Positions 28,102 to 36,603 of a DNA stretch of 64,000 nt are shown in pieces. The first letter of the stretch is position 1, and every line of letters begins with the position of its first letter. Position numbers and translations under genes: made by a program. The stretch covers positions 136,433 to 200,432 of the forward strand of contig JADKEK010000011.1 in the NCBI GenBank assembly GCA_016718035.1. Reading direction: 5' to 3'. The DNA comes from Bacteroidota bacterium. Its GTDB lineage: Bacteria; Bacteroidota; Bacteroidia; Chitinophagales; BACL12. A model generated the notes under the pieces. The model ran no database searches. It was not told the origin of the DNA and saw nothing but the letters and a program-made list of their open reading frames with translations.

Positions 28102-28290
28102 ATGGCAAAGAAGAGCAAAGGCAACCGGATCCAGGTAATTCTGGAGTGCACCGAACAAAAGAACACTGATGTTCCGGGAACTAGCCGTTATATCACGACT
28201 AAAAGTCGTCGTAATACACCGGACAGAATCGAAATGAAAAAATATAATCCGAACTTGAAAAAAGTTACGGTTCACAAAGAAATCAAATAA
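28102..28290 (+). CDS. rpmG: 50S ribosomal protein L33
   Basis: 62 residues. SRYITTKSRRNTPDRIEMKKYNPNLKK is the L33 core, split here as SRYITTKSRRNTPDR and the following basic segment. It has no CxxC pairs, so it is the zinc-independent form. It lies 11 nt after rpmB. Confidence 0.96.
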   Translation: MAKKSKGNRIQVILECTEQKNTDVPGTSRYITTKSRRNTPDRIEMKKYNPNLKKVTVHKEIK

Positions 28291-28307
28291 CCCCAAAACT
28301 ATAAACA

Positions 28308-28490
28308 ATGGGAAAAATATCTAAAAACGCCCGTGTATCGGGTGGTGCAAAAGCAAAAGTTGCCGGCGGTGGTAAAGAAATGGTGAAAGTAATTGTTACC
28401 GAAAAATCTGCTAAAACCGGTGCCTATATCTTTAAAGAACGTATCGTGCACAAAGACAAAGTGCAAGATGTGCTTAAAGGCAATGCATAA
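28308..28490 (+). CDS. DUF4295 ribosome-associated protein (bL38-like)
   Basis: 60 residues, basic and Gly/Lys-rich (MGKISKNARVSGGAKAKVAGG), ending FKERIVHKDKVQDVLKG. This is the small family found after rpmB-rpmG in Bacteroidota. From memory, it was assigned to the Flavobacterium johnsoniae large ribosomal subunit as bL38; the sequence here shows only family resemblance and the operon position, 17 nt after rpmG. Confidence 0.88.
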   Translation: MGKISKNARVSGGAKAKVAGGGKEMVKVIVTEKSAKTGAYIFKERIVHKDKVQDVLKGNA

Positions 28491-28510
28491 GCGAACTAAA
28501 AAATCTTTGA

Positions 28511-28540
28511 AAAGCTTCTATCAACGTAGAGGCTTTTTTT
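28511..28540 (+). terminator. Rho-independent terminator of the ribosomal operon
   Basis: AAAGCTTCTA (28511-28520) pairs with TAGAGGCTTT (28527-28536) with one G-U, followed by T residues. Confidence 0.85.
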
Positions 28541-28587
28541 GTGCCCAATTCCTTCAAAACCATGCTTAACCTATGGGCACAAACCTT

Positions 28588-28595
28588 TAACTTTG
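28588..28595 (+). promoter_or_regulatory. -7 promoter element of ftsY
   Basis: TAACTTTG is an exact TAnnTTTG match, 28 nt before the ftsY ATG and just after the ribosomal-operon terminator. Confidence 0.6.
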
Positions 28596-28623
28596 AACAC
28601 AATTTTAACATAATCAACCCATT

Positions 28624-29574
28624 ATGGGATTATTCGACATTTTTAAGAAAGAACAAAAAGAAGACCTTAACAAAGGGCTCGAAAAAACCAAACAAAGTAT
28701 CTTCTCCCGTATTTCTAAGGCTATTGCCGGAAAAAGTACTGTAGATGACGACTTTTTGGACGAATTGGAAAACATCCTCATTTCTTCCGATGTTGGCGTA
28801 GATACTACCGTAAAAATTATCGACCGCCTCAATAAAAGGGTTTCCAGAGAAAAATATTTCGGCTCCGAAGAATTGAATACTATTCTGAAAGACGAAATTG
28901 TTACCCTGCTTTCTGAAAATAATACCCCGGACTACACCGAATTTTCAATACCTGTTAATGCAAAACCCTATATCATGCTTATTGTTGGCGTAAATGGTGT
29001 AGGTAAAACAACAACCATTGGCAAATTGGCGTACCAATTTAAACAAGCAGGTAAAAAGGTGTTACTAGGTGCCGCTGATACTTTCCGCGCAGCTGCTGTC
29101 GACCAACTTACTATATGGTCGGAGCGGGTAGATGTACCTATCATTAAACAACAAATGGGTGCCGACCCTGCTGCTGTGGCTTTCGATACTGTGAACGCCG
29201 CAAAATCGTATGACGCCGACGTGGTATTAATTGATACTGCAGGTCGTTTACATAATAAGGTAAATCTGATGAACGAATTATCTAAAATTAAAAGGGTAAT
29301 TCAAAAAGTATATCCCGATGCCCCTCATGATGTGTTATTAGTACTCGATGCTTCAACAGGACAAAATGCATTCGAACAAGCCAAACAATTTACTGCCGCT
29401 ACCGATGTTACATCTATTGCTTTAACAAAATTAGATGGCACTGCAAAAGGTGGCGTAGTTATAGGCATTGCCGACCAATTTAAAATTCCTGTAAAATATA
29501 TTGGCGTTGGGGAAAAAATGAATCAATTGCAAGTGTTTAACAAAAAGGAATTTGTAAACGCATTATTTAATTAA
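28624..29574 (+). CDS. ftsY: Signal recognition particle receptor FtsY
   Basis: 316 residues. A short charged N-terminus (MGLFDIFKKEQKEDL) replaces the long acidic A domain of enterobacteria. The NG domain has G1 GVNGVGKTTT, DTFRAAAVDQL, DTAGRLHN (G3), TKLDGTAKGG (G4) and GVGEKMNQLQ. It is the GTPase docking SRP-ribosome complexes at the inner membrane. rimO follows after 17 nt and bshC after that, so the three may be one transcript. Confidence 0.97.
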   Translation: MGLFDIFKKEQKEDLNKGLEKTKQSIFSRISKAIAGKSTVDDDFLDELENILISSDVGVDTTVKIIDRLNKRVSREKYFGSEELNTILKDEIVTLLSENNTPDYTEFSIPVNAKPYIMLIVGVNGVGKTTTIGKLAYQFKQAGKKVLLGAADTFRAAAVDQLTIWSERVDVPIIKQQMGADPAAVAFDTVNAAKSYDADVVLIDTAGRLHNKVNLMNELSKIKRVIQKVYPDAPHDVLLVLDASTGQNAFEQAKQFTAATDVTSIALTKLDGTAKGGVVIGIADQFKIPVKYIGVGEKMNQLQVFNKKEFVNALFN

Positions 29575-29591
29575 TTTTTCACTTTTCGCAA

Positions 29592-30902
29592 TTGAAAGCA
29601 AGAACATTAAAAAAAGATAAGGTCAATATTGTAACGCTTGGTTGCAGTAAAAACACTGTGGACAGCGAAGTATTGTTATCGCAATTGCGCGCTAATGATG
29701 TTGAAGCACATCACCAGCGTGAAAAAGACGACTGTAATATTATTATCGTTAATACCTGCGGATTTATTGATAATGCTAAAAAAGAATCTATTGATACCAT
29801 TTTAAATTATGCCGATGCAAAGGCAAGTGGTGAAATAGATAAATTATATGTAACCGGTTGTTTGAGCCATCGGTATATGGATGAATTGCAATTAGAAATT
29901 CCTGAGGTGGATGCCTGGTTTGGCACACTCGACCTCCCGAAAATGTTGCAAAAATTTAATGCGGATTATAAACATGAATTAATTGGCGAACGCAGTATCA
30001 GCACACCCTCGCATTACGCTTATTTAAAAATTTCGGAAGGTTGTAACCGCACCTGTTCATTTTGTGCCATCCCTTTAATGCGCGGCAATCATGTTTCGAA
30101 ATCAATTGAAGATGTAATTAAAGAGGCGAAATATTTAGCTTCTATTGGTGTAAAAGAAATAATGCTAATTGCTCAGGAGCTCACGTATTACGGTCTCGAT
30201 ATTTATAAAAAAAGAGCGCTTGCCGATTTATTATTTGAATTAAATAAAGTTGATGGTATTGAATGGATTAGATTGCATTATGCATATCCATCTAAATTTC
30301 CAATGGAAATAATTGATGCCATTAAAAAGTGTGAACGCGTTTGTAATTATCTGGATATGCCATTGCAACATGCTTCAGATAATATGTTAAAAGCAATGAA
30401 CAGGCAAATTACCAGAGCGGAAACAACACAACTTATTGAGGATATCAGAACACAAATTCCGGATATTGGTTTGAGAACAACCATGTTGGTTGGATTCCCG
30501 GGAGAAACTGAACAAGATATAGAGGAATTAATTGAATTTATTAAAATAATGCGCTTCGAACGATTAGGTGTATTCACTTATTCGCATGAAGAAGGCACCA
30601 GTGGTTATTTATTAGCTGATACGGTGAGTGATGAGGAAAAAGCTGAACGAGCAAGCCGCATCATGGAGGTTCAACAACAAATTTCCTGGGAAAAAAATCA
30701 GGAAAAAGTAGGCAATATTTATAAGGTAATTATCGACTCGAAAGAAGGCGGTAACTTTATTGGAAGAACCGAATTTGATTCACCTGAGGTTGATAATGAA
30801 GTGCTAATTGATGCCTCTCAACATTATTTAAGAATAGGCGATTTTGCCAATATAAAAATTACACGCGCCGAAGAATTTGACCTTTTTGGGGAACCTGTGT
30901 AA
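29592..30902 (+). CDS. rimO: Ribosomal protein S12 methylthiotransferase
   Basis: 436 residues starting at TTG 29592. No in-frame ATG occurs before the first conserved motif, and the sequence MKARTLKKDKVNIVTLGCSKN matches the usual Bacteroidota RimO N-terminus. The N-terminal cluster cysteines are in LGCSKN, VNTCGF and VTGCLSH. The radical-SAM triad C151/C155/C158 lies in CNRTCSFC, and a C-terminal TRAM domain ends the protein. It thiomethylates the aspartate of S12. Confidence 0.96.
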   Translation: MKARTLKKDKVNIVTLGCSKNTVDSEVLLSQLRANDVEAHHQREKDDCNIIIVNTCGFIDNAKKESIDTILNYADAKASGEIDKLYVTGCLSHRYMDELQLEIPEVDAWFGTLDLPKMLQKFNADYKHELIGERSISTPSHYAYLKISEGCNRTCSFCAIPLMRGNHVSKSIEDVIKEAKYLASIGVKEIMLIAQELTYYGLDIYKKRALADLLFELNKVDGIEWIRLHYAYPSKFPMEIIDAIKKCERVCNYLDMPLQHASDNMLKAMNRQITRAETTQLIEDIRTQIPDIGLRTTMLVGFPGETEQDIEELIEFIKIMRFERLGVFTYSHEEGTSGYLLADTVSDEEKAERASRIMEVQQQISWEKNQEKVGNIYKVIIDSKEGGNFIGRTEFDSPEVDNEVLIDASQHYLRIGDFANIKITRAEEFDLFGEPV

Positions 30903-30925
30903 ATAAAATTGTGTTGTCCACCAAC

Positions 30926-32521
30926 ATGCAAAAATTAACTACGCCATTTATTCAGACAGGCCGATTCAGCAAAATAATTACCGATTATTTGAACGCCGAT
31001 AATGTTTTATCTCCTTATTATACCTATGCACCTGATAGTAAAAATTTCGAATTAATTATTAAGGGCAAACAAGAAGAATTTCTCAATCGTGCTGAACTGG
31101 TTGAAGTGCTGGAAAAACAATATGCTCATACAACAACTTCATCACTGGTTAAAAACAATATTCAGGCATTTGGTAAAACAAATACATTTTGTATTGTAAC
31201 TGCACATCAACTTAATATTTTTACAGGCCCTTTGTATGTGATATATAAAACGGTTTCTGCCATTAAACTTTGTTCAACTTTACAACAACAATTTCCTCAA
31301 TATCAGTTTGTGCCGGTTTTTTGGCTGGGAAGTGAAGACCATGACTTTGAAGAAATAAATCACACCTCAGTATTTGGTAAGTCATTTACCTGGGAAGACA
31401 AACAGGGCGGGGCTTGCGGCGAATATTCCACCACCTCTATTGCCGAATTATGTAACACCTTATTCGAAGCAATTGGCGATGGACCACATGCAGCATCATT
31501 AAAAAACATATTTACAGAAGCTTATTTGCATGGGCATAATTTAGCACATGCGACAAGGATTTTACTCAATAGTTTATTTCAGGATTATGGCTTAGTGATT
31601 GTGGACGGTAACGACACACAATTTAAAGCAAACTGCGCTACTATTATGCAGGATGAATTGTTTAATCAATCGTCCGAAAAAATTGTAAATGAAGTATTAG
31701 CTACATTCCCTTATGAAGCACAGGCAAAACCGCGCAATGTAAATTTGTTTTATTTGCAACCCAAATTGCGTGAACGTATTATTTATCATTCGGATAAAGA
31801 TATTTTTGAAATCAATAATACGTCGATTACATTTTCACCGGAGCAACTCAAAAAAGAAATACTATTGCATCCTGAAAATTTTAGTCCTAATGTTATTTTG
31901 CGCCCGTTGTTTCAACAAAAAGTGTTGCCTTCATTAGCTTATATTGGTGGTGGGGGAGAAATAGCATATTGGTTGCAATTGAAATCACTTTTTGAATATC
32001 ACCATATTCAGTTTCCCATGTTATTGTTGAGAGATTCGTTTTTATTGGTAGATGAAGCAGCTCAAAAAAAATTAAACAAACTCGAAATTTCTGTAGACCA
32101 CTTATTTGGTGAAGAGCAGCATGTAATTGCCGACTATGTAAAAACACATAGCAGTGATGCCATCAATCTGGATGCTGAAAAAACGGCAATTTCCGAATTG
32201 TTTTCCGGCATAATAACTAAAGCAACCTCTATAGATACTTCATTGGATAAAGCAGTTATGGCAGAGCAACAGGCCGTAATGACCTCATTTGCTAAACTCG
32301 AAGCCAAACTGCTGAAGGCAGAAAAGGCCAAAATGGAGGTGGAGATTAATCAGATTAAAGGATTACTAACCAAACTTTTCCCTAACGGTGGCTTGCAGGA
32401 GCGCTCCGAAAACTTTACCGCCTGGTACCTGAAGTTCGGGCCGGACTTCATCAAAATGCTGCTTGAAAACGCGCAACAGCCTGTAAACGGGTTCGCTAGC
32501 ATTTTGGTAAGTAGTAATTAA
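30926..32521 (+). CDS. bshC: Bacillithiol biosynthesis cysteine-adding enzyme BshC
   Basis: 531 residues from the ATG at 30926, 23 nt after rimO. The family motifs TAHQLNIFTGPLYVIYKT, FWLGSEDHDFEEIN and YIGGGGEIAYWLQLK are all present. The enzyme adds cysteine to glucosaminyl malate, the last step of bacillithiol synthesis. A C-terminal coiled coil (KLEAKLLKAEKAKMEVEINQ) is typical. BshA and BshB are not in the window. Confidence 0.93.
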   Translation: MQKLTTPFIQTGRFSKIITDYLNADNVLSPYYTYAPDSKNFELIIKGKQEEFLNRAELVEVLEKQYAHTTTSSLVKNNIQAFGKTNTFCIVTAHQLNIFTGPLYVIYKTVSAIKLCSTLQQQFPQYQFVPVFWLGSEDHDFEEINHTSVFGKSFTWEDKQGGACGEYSTTSIAELCNTLFEAIGDGPHAASLKNIFTEAYLHGHNLAHATRILLNSLFQDYGLVIVDGNDTQFKANCATIMQDELFNQSSEKIVNEVLATFPYEAQAKPRNVNLFYLQPKLRERIIYHSDKDIFEINNTSITFSPEQLKKEILLHPENFSPNVILRPLFQQKVLPSLAYIGGGGEIAYWLQLKSLFEYHHIQFPMLLLRDSFLLVDEAAQKKLNKLEISVDHLFGEEQHVIADYVKTHSSDAINLDAEKTAISELFSGIITKATSIDTSLDKAVMAEQQAVMTSFAKLEAKLLKAEKAKMEVEINQIKGLLTKLFPNGGLQERSENFTAWYLKFGPDFIKMLLENAQQPVNGFASILVSSN

Positions 32522-32597
32522 TCCCGTTTTTTCCTGTCACAAAACTTGTTATATTTATGCCAAATTTCGGTTTCAATAGCTGAAATTTGATATTCCT

Positions 32598-35500
32598 ATG
32601 GCATCCGAAATGCATTCCCTAAAATTGCCGCTCAAGTACCAGGCGTTGGAACTTGTACAATACCCGGTGGTATTGGTCGACAGGCAATACAGGCTTGTGC
32701 ATTTCAATACGGCCTTCGCAGGTTTGTTGCAAGAAATTGATGCTGTTTTTCCTCCAAAAGATTTAATGGAAGTATTCCCGGATTTCCTTCAGGGACTATT
32801 TTCGGCCGAATCAGGCGATAATGCTGCAAAATTCATATTAATTGAGGAGTTAAAGCAACCGGCTACAAATAAATATTACGATTTACAGGTGTCACAAATT
32901 GATGAAAATTTCGACCACCTGGAATTACTGTCCGTATCATGTATTGATGTAACCGCTAAAAGAGAACGGCTGCAACCGATCAAGGAATTAAGCGAGCATC
33001 ATCTTCAGATGCTCAATTTTACCAATACGGGCGTAATTATTCATAAAAACGGTCATATCGTATATGCGAATAAACGTGCAGATTTATTGGCAGGTTTGGC
33101 AGAAACTGAAAGTTTAAAAGGAAAAGAAATTTGGCCATATGTATCTGATGCTTTTAAAGCAAAAGTTGCGCAGCGCATAAAAATGATCATCGACCATCAT
33201 TCACCTGCCGAGCCTTTGGAAGAACAATTTATCAGAGTGGATGGGAGTATGCTCGATGTAGAAGTTTTTGCATTCCCGGTTAACTACAATGGTGAATTTG
33301 CCATTAAATCCATCTTCACTGATATTACCGGAAGAAAAAATGCTGAACACCAATTGGTAAAAAGCAGGCAACAATATTATAACCTGGTAGAAAATCTAAC
33401 AGATGTGATTTTCCAAACAGATATAGATGCAAAATTTATTTATTTAAATGCATCATGGAAAACATTAACCGGTTATGAAATTGCAGATAGCCTTGGAAAA
33501 TCATGTTTCGATTTTTTATTTCATGTGCATGGCAACGAAGCATTTTTACTTAAAGTAAAAAAGTTATTGTTATACGGCGCTCAGGATATTCAACACGACT
33601 TACTGTTATTACTTGCCAATAAGGACCAACGATTTGTTGAAGTGAGTTTGAAACCCATTTATGATGACAACAATCAGATTGTTGGTATAAATGGTATTAT
33701 CAGAGATATACACGATAAAAAAATTACGGACTTAGAAGTAAAGCGTATTCAACGCACAATTAAACATCACCAGCAAATACTTGTTTCACTCACCAAAGAG
33801 GAGTCTATTATCAATGGCAATTTCAATCAGGCTTTAGAAAAAATTGTGAAGGTAACTGCTGAAACCTTGAATGTAAGTTGTGTGAATGTTTGGGCATTTA
33901 ATGAAAGTCATTCTGTATTAAATTGTTTAGCAAATTATAACAACAACGAAAAGAAATTTGTGGAAGGTAATGCCCTTACCATAGACCAATTTCCAAGATA
34001 CTTTAAAACCTTATTACACGACAGGATAATAGTAGCAGATGATGCCATCAACGACCCTAGCGTAAATGAGTTTAACGAATTGTACAATATTCCACATCAA
34101 ATATATTCGATGATGGATATTGCCATTAGCAAGGGCGAACAAATTTGGGGTGTTATTTGTGTAGAAAGCAGAGGTAAATATTATAAATGGACATTGGAAG
34201 ATCAATCCTTTGCCCGTTCAATCGCTGACTTTATTTCGCTGGCACACAAAAGTAGTTTGTTAAGCCAAACCCAACACGAATTAATAAAACGCGAAAATTT
34301 ATATCGCACACTCATAGAACAAGCTTCTGATGCCGTTATCATGTTAGACTCCGACGATCGTTTCGTGGAAGTTAATGATGCCATGTGTAAATTGTCGGGA
34401 TATTCCCGCAACGAATTGCTAAATATGAGTGCAGCAGATTTAGTACCGAAAAGATTTATCGGCAAAATACCTGGAGCAAGAATTAATTCAAAATATAAAG
34501 ACGGTTATTTCGGTGAAAGAATTTTCGTGAATAAATACGGCGAAGAACGAATTGCTGAAATTAGTGCACGCATTTTTCCTGACGGCAGGGTGCAGGGAAT
34601 CGGAAGAGATATTACAGAACGCAAGCGTCAGGAGCAAGCATTAAAAGACAGTGAGGCAAGATTAGAATTAGCATTAAAAGGGGCAGATTTAGGTGTTTGG
34701 GATTTTTATATCACCGAAAATAAAATGGTGCATAATAAACGATGGGCCGAAATGTTAGGTTATTACTTCGAGAATACCATTGTGAACCAACAGTTTTGGG
34801 AAAAATTTATTCATCCCGAAGACAAGGAAAAAGCCTATTCAGCATTTCAGGCACATTTAAGAGGAGAAACACCATTTTATGAATCAACAGTCCGCATGTT
34901 GGCTAGCAATGGCGAATGGCGTTGGATTTTAGATAAAGGAAAAGTAACCGAATGGGACAAAGAAGGTAAACCTGTTCGTGCATCAGGTATACATCAGGAT
35001 GTTACTACTATTCGAGATTATCAGCAACAATTAATTTATCAGCGTAAGTTTTTGCAAGAAATAATTAACGCTACGCCTAACTTAATTTATGTTAGAAATG
35101 CGAATAATGAGTTTGTAACGGTTAATACAGCACTAACACAATTCCTGGGTATTTCGGCAGAGGAATTACTCAATTTTAATGGCAACAAGCAGGCGCCATT
35201 TATCGAAATTATTAAAAAAATTACGGAACGTGACGGGGAAGTATTTTATACCCATAAGTCGGTGCTCATTGAAGAACAATCTATTTTCCATCCGGTTGAA
35301 AATATAACGTATTGGTTTAAAACAATTAAAATTCCTTTACTTAACGATGATGGTGGTTTTACTGAAGTGCTTTCGGTTTCAATGAATATTACTGAAATTA
35401 AAAACAAAGAACAGCAGCTTAGCCATCTCAACGACCAATTGGAGAACAAGGTTCGCGACAGAACATCCATGTTGGAGTCTGCTAATAAAGAATTAGAAAC

Positions 35501-36173
35501 CTTTAACTATTCTGTATCGCACGATTTAAGAACGCCGCTTCGCTCTATTGATATTTTTGCCTATTTCCTCGACAAAAATTATAGTGAGCAATTGGATAAA
35601 GATGGTCTGGAAAATGTGCGACAAATAAGGAGAAGCATCATAAAAATGACATCCCTTATAGATAATCTATTGATATTCTCTAAAATTGGCCGTTCTGACC
35701 AAAGGTATGGCATGCTGGATACAAGAGATATAGTTGATGATGTATTAACGATGTTCAGGGACAGAGATGAACTGCAAAAATTCAAAATTGTAATCAGCGA
35801 TTTACCTGAACTATATGGCGATTATCAAATGTTGCGTCAGGCATTTATGAATTTGATTGGTAATGCTATTAAATATACCCGCATGCGCAAAAACCCGGTG
35901 ATAGAAATTTTTGGATACACTAAAAATACAACCACCGCCATTGCTATTCGCGATAATGGAATTGGATTCAGCATGGACCTTAAGGATAAATTATTTACTG
36001 CATTTAAACGCCTGCACAGTGAAGAACAATATGAAGGTGCCGGTGTAGGGCTTGCCATTGTTGAGCGTATTATCAAACGTCACAACGGTTCTGTTTGGGC
36101 AGAAAGTAAGGAAGACCAGGGCAGCACATTTTACTTTACCCTTCCCGTTAAACCGGAAACAACGGTCAACTAA
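32598..36173 (+). CDS. Soluble multi-PAS/GAF sensor histidine kinase
   Basis: 1,191 residues with no transmembrane segment or signal peptide. The order is three PAS domains (~14-110, ~135-250, ~257-375), a GAF domain (~395-555) and three more PAS/PAC domains (~566-685, ~690-810, ~815-940). A coiled coil leads to HisKA with H975 in SVSHDLRTPLRS, then the HATPase boxes GNAIKY (N), DNGIGF (G1) and GAGVGLAI (G2). The phytochrome-like HisKA subtype fits the DLRTPLRSI spacing. There is no receiver domain and no response regulator nearby, so the partner is unknown. It probably senses a cytosolic signal such as redox state or a small ligand. Confidence 0.93.
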   Translation: MASEMHSLKLPLKYQALELVQYPVVLVDRQYRLVHFNTAFAGLLQEIDAVFPPKDLMEVFPDFLQGLFSAESGDNAAKFILIEELKQPATNKYYDLQVSQIDENFDHLELLSVSCIDVTAKRERLQPIKELSEHHLQMLNFTNTGVIIHKNGHIVYANKRADLLAGLAETESLKGKEIWPYVSDAFKAKVAQRIKMIIDHHSPAEPLEEQFIRVDGSMLDVEVFAFPVNYNGEFAIKSIFTDITGRKNAEHQLVKSRQQYYNLVENLTDVIFQTDIDAKFIYLNASWKTLTGYEIADSLGKSCFDFLFHVHGNEAFLLKVKKLLLYGAQDIQHDLLLLLANKDQRFVEVSLKPIYDDNNQIVGINGIIRDIHDKKITDLEVKRIQRTIKHHQQILVSLTKEESIINGNFNQALEKIVKVTAETLNVSCVNVWAFNESHSVLNCLANYNNNEKKFVEGNALTIDQFPRYFKTLLHDRIIVADDAINDPSVNEFNELYNIPHQIYSMMDIAISKGEQIWGVICVESRGKYYKWTLEDQSFARSIADFISLAHKSSLLSQTQHELIKRENLYRTLIEQASDAVIMLDSDDRFVEVNDAMCKLSGYSRNELLNMSAADLVPKRFIGKIPGARINSKYKDGYFGERIFVNKYGEERIAEISARIFPDGRVQGIGRDITERKRQEQALKDSEARLELALKGADLGVWDFYITENKMVHNKRWAEMLGYYFENTIVNQQFWEKFIHPEDKEKAYSAFQAHLRGETPFYESTVRMLASNGEWRWILDKGKVTEWDKEGKPVRASGIHQDVTTIRDYQQQLIYQRKFLQEIINATPNLIYVRNANNEFVTVNTALTQFLGISAEELLNFNGNKQAPFIEIIKKITERDGEVFYTHKSVLIEEQSIFHPVENITYWFKTIKIPLLNDDGGFTEVLSVSMNITEIKNKEQQLSHLNDQLENKVRDRTSMLESANKELETFNYSVSHDLRTPLRSIDIFAYFLDKNYSEQLDKDGLENVRQIRRSIIKMTSLIDNLLIFSKIGRSDQRYGMLDTRDIVDDVLTMFRDRDELQKFKIVISDLPELYGDYQMLRQAFMNLIGNAIKYTRMRKNPVIEIFGYTKNTTTAIAIRDNGIGFSMDLKDKLFTAFKRLHSEEQYEGAGVGLAIVERIIKRHNGSVWAESKEDQGSTFYFTLPVKPETTVN

Positions 36174-36220
36174 TTTCACCCTTATTCATCCGAGTAACCA
36201 CACAATTTCGTTTATTTTTA

Positions 36221-36228
36221 TAATTTTG
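36221..36228 (+). promoter_or_regulatory. -7 promoter element of tRNA-Leu
   Basis: TAATTTTG is an exact TAnnTTTG match ending 8 nt before the tRNA 5' end. Confidence 0.65.
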
Positions 36229-36236
36229 CAACCCAT

Positions 36237-36318
36237 ACCGGAATGGTGGAACTGGTAGACACGCACGTTTCAGGGGCGTGTGCCGAAAGGTATGCGGGTT
36301 CAAGTCCCGCTTCCGGTA
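36237..36318 (+). tRNA. tRNA-Leu (anticodon CAG)
   Basis: The acceptor stem ACCGGAA (36237-36243) pairs with TTCCGGT (36311-36317), with discriminator A at 36318; CCA is not encoded. The anticodon stem-loop CACGT-TTCAGGG-GCGTG carries CAG. A class II variable arm (GCC-GAAA-GGT) and the T arm GCGGGTTCAAGTCCCGC are present. The D-arm sequence TGGTAGAC is also typical of tRNA-Leu. Its 3' end is repeated twice downstream, at 36485 and 43458, the mark of an integration target. Confidence 0.96.
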
Positions 36319-36484
36319 CAAAAACAGTCTGTCTAAATGACGGGCTTTTTTTATGCTTGTAAGTTTAAAATTTAAGTAATCAATGTATGCGGGCCTGTCT
36401 GCCGCATGTTGAATTTAATAGTATTTAATTTTCCTAATTATAAAAGTACATCATAAATAAAATGCACATCGAAACCAAGGCAGA
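36299..36484. repeat. 186-bp minimal unit between tRNA 3' end and its first duplicate
   Basis: It starts with the last 20 bases of tRNA-Leu and the terminator, then AT-rich filler with a small hairpin (ATGCGG ... CCGCAT at 36388-36409). It ends with the 48-nt sequence (36437-36484) that precedes the next tRNA-end copy. Its left ~95 bp resemble 36485-36579, and its right 48 bp resemble 43410-43457. It therefore has both ends of the 6,973-bp unit that follows, with no cargo. It encodes no gene. Confidence 0.75.
36326..36352 (+). terminator. tRNA-Leu terminator
   Basis: AGTCTGTC (36326-36333) pairs with GACGGGCT (36339-36346) using G-U pairs, then seven T. A second copy lies at 36513-36539 as part of the duplicated tRNA downstream sequence. 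Confidence 0.8.
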
Positions 36485-36505
36485 TTCAAGTCCCGCTTCC
36501 GGTAC
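36437..36505. repeat. Left copy of the 69-nt direct repeat (contains tRNA-Leu 3' end)
   Basis: It starts ATTATAAAAGTACATC and ends in the tRNA-derived TTCAAGTCCCGCTTCCGG (36485-36502) plus TAC. It matches 43410-43478 at 67 of 69 positions in the same orientation; the differences are C/T at 36475 and T/C at 36503. Confidence 0.95.
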
Positions 36506-36603
36506 TTAAAATAGTCTGTCTTAATGACGGGCTTTTTTTATGCCTGTATGTTTCAAATTTATATAGGTAATGTATGCGGAGCAGCCTAAAATAAAATTTG
36601 AGA

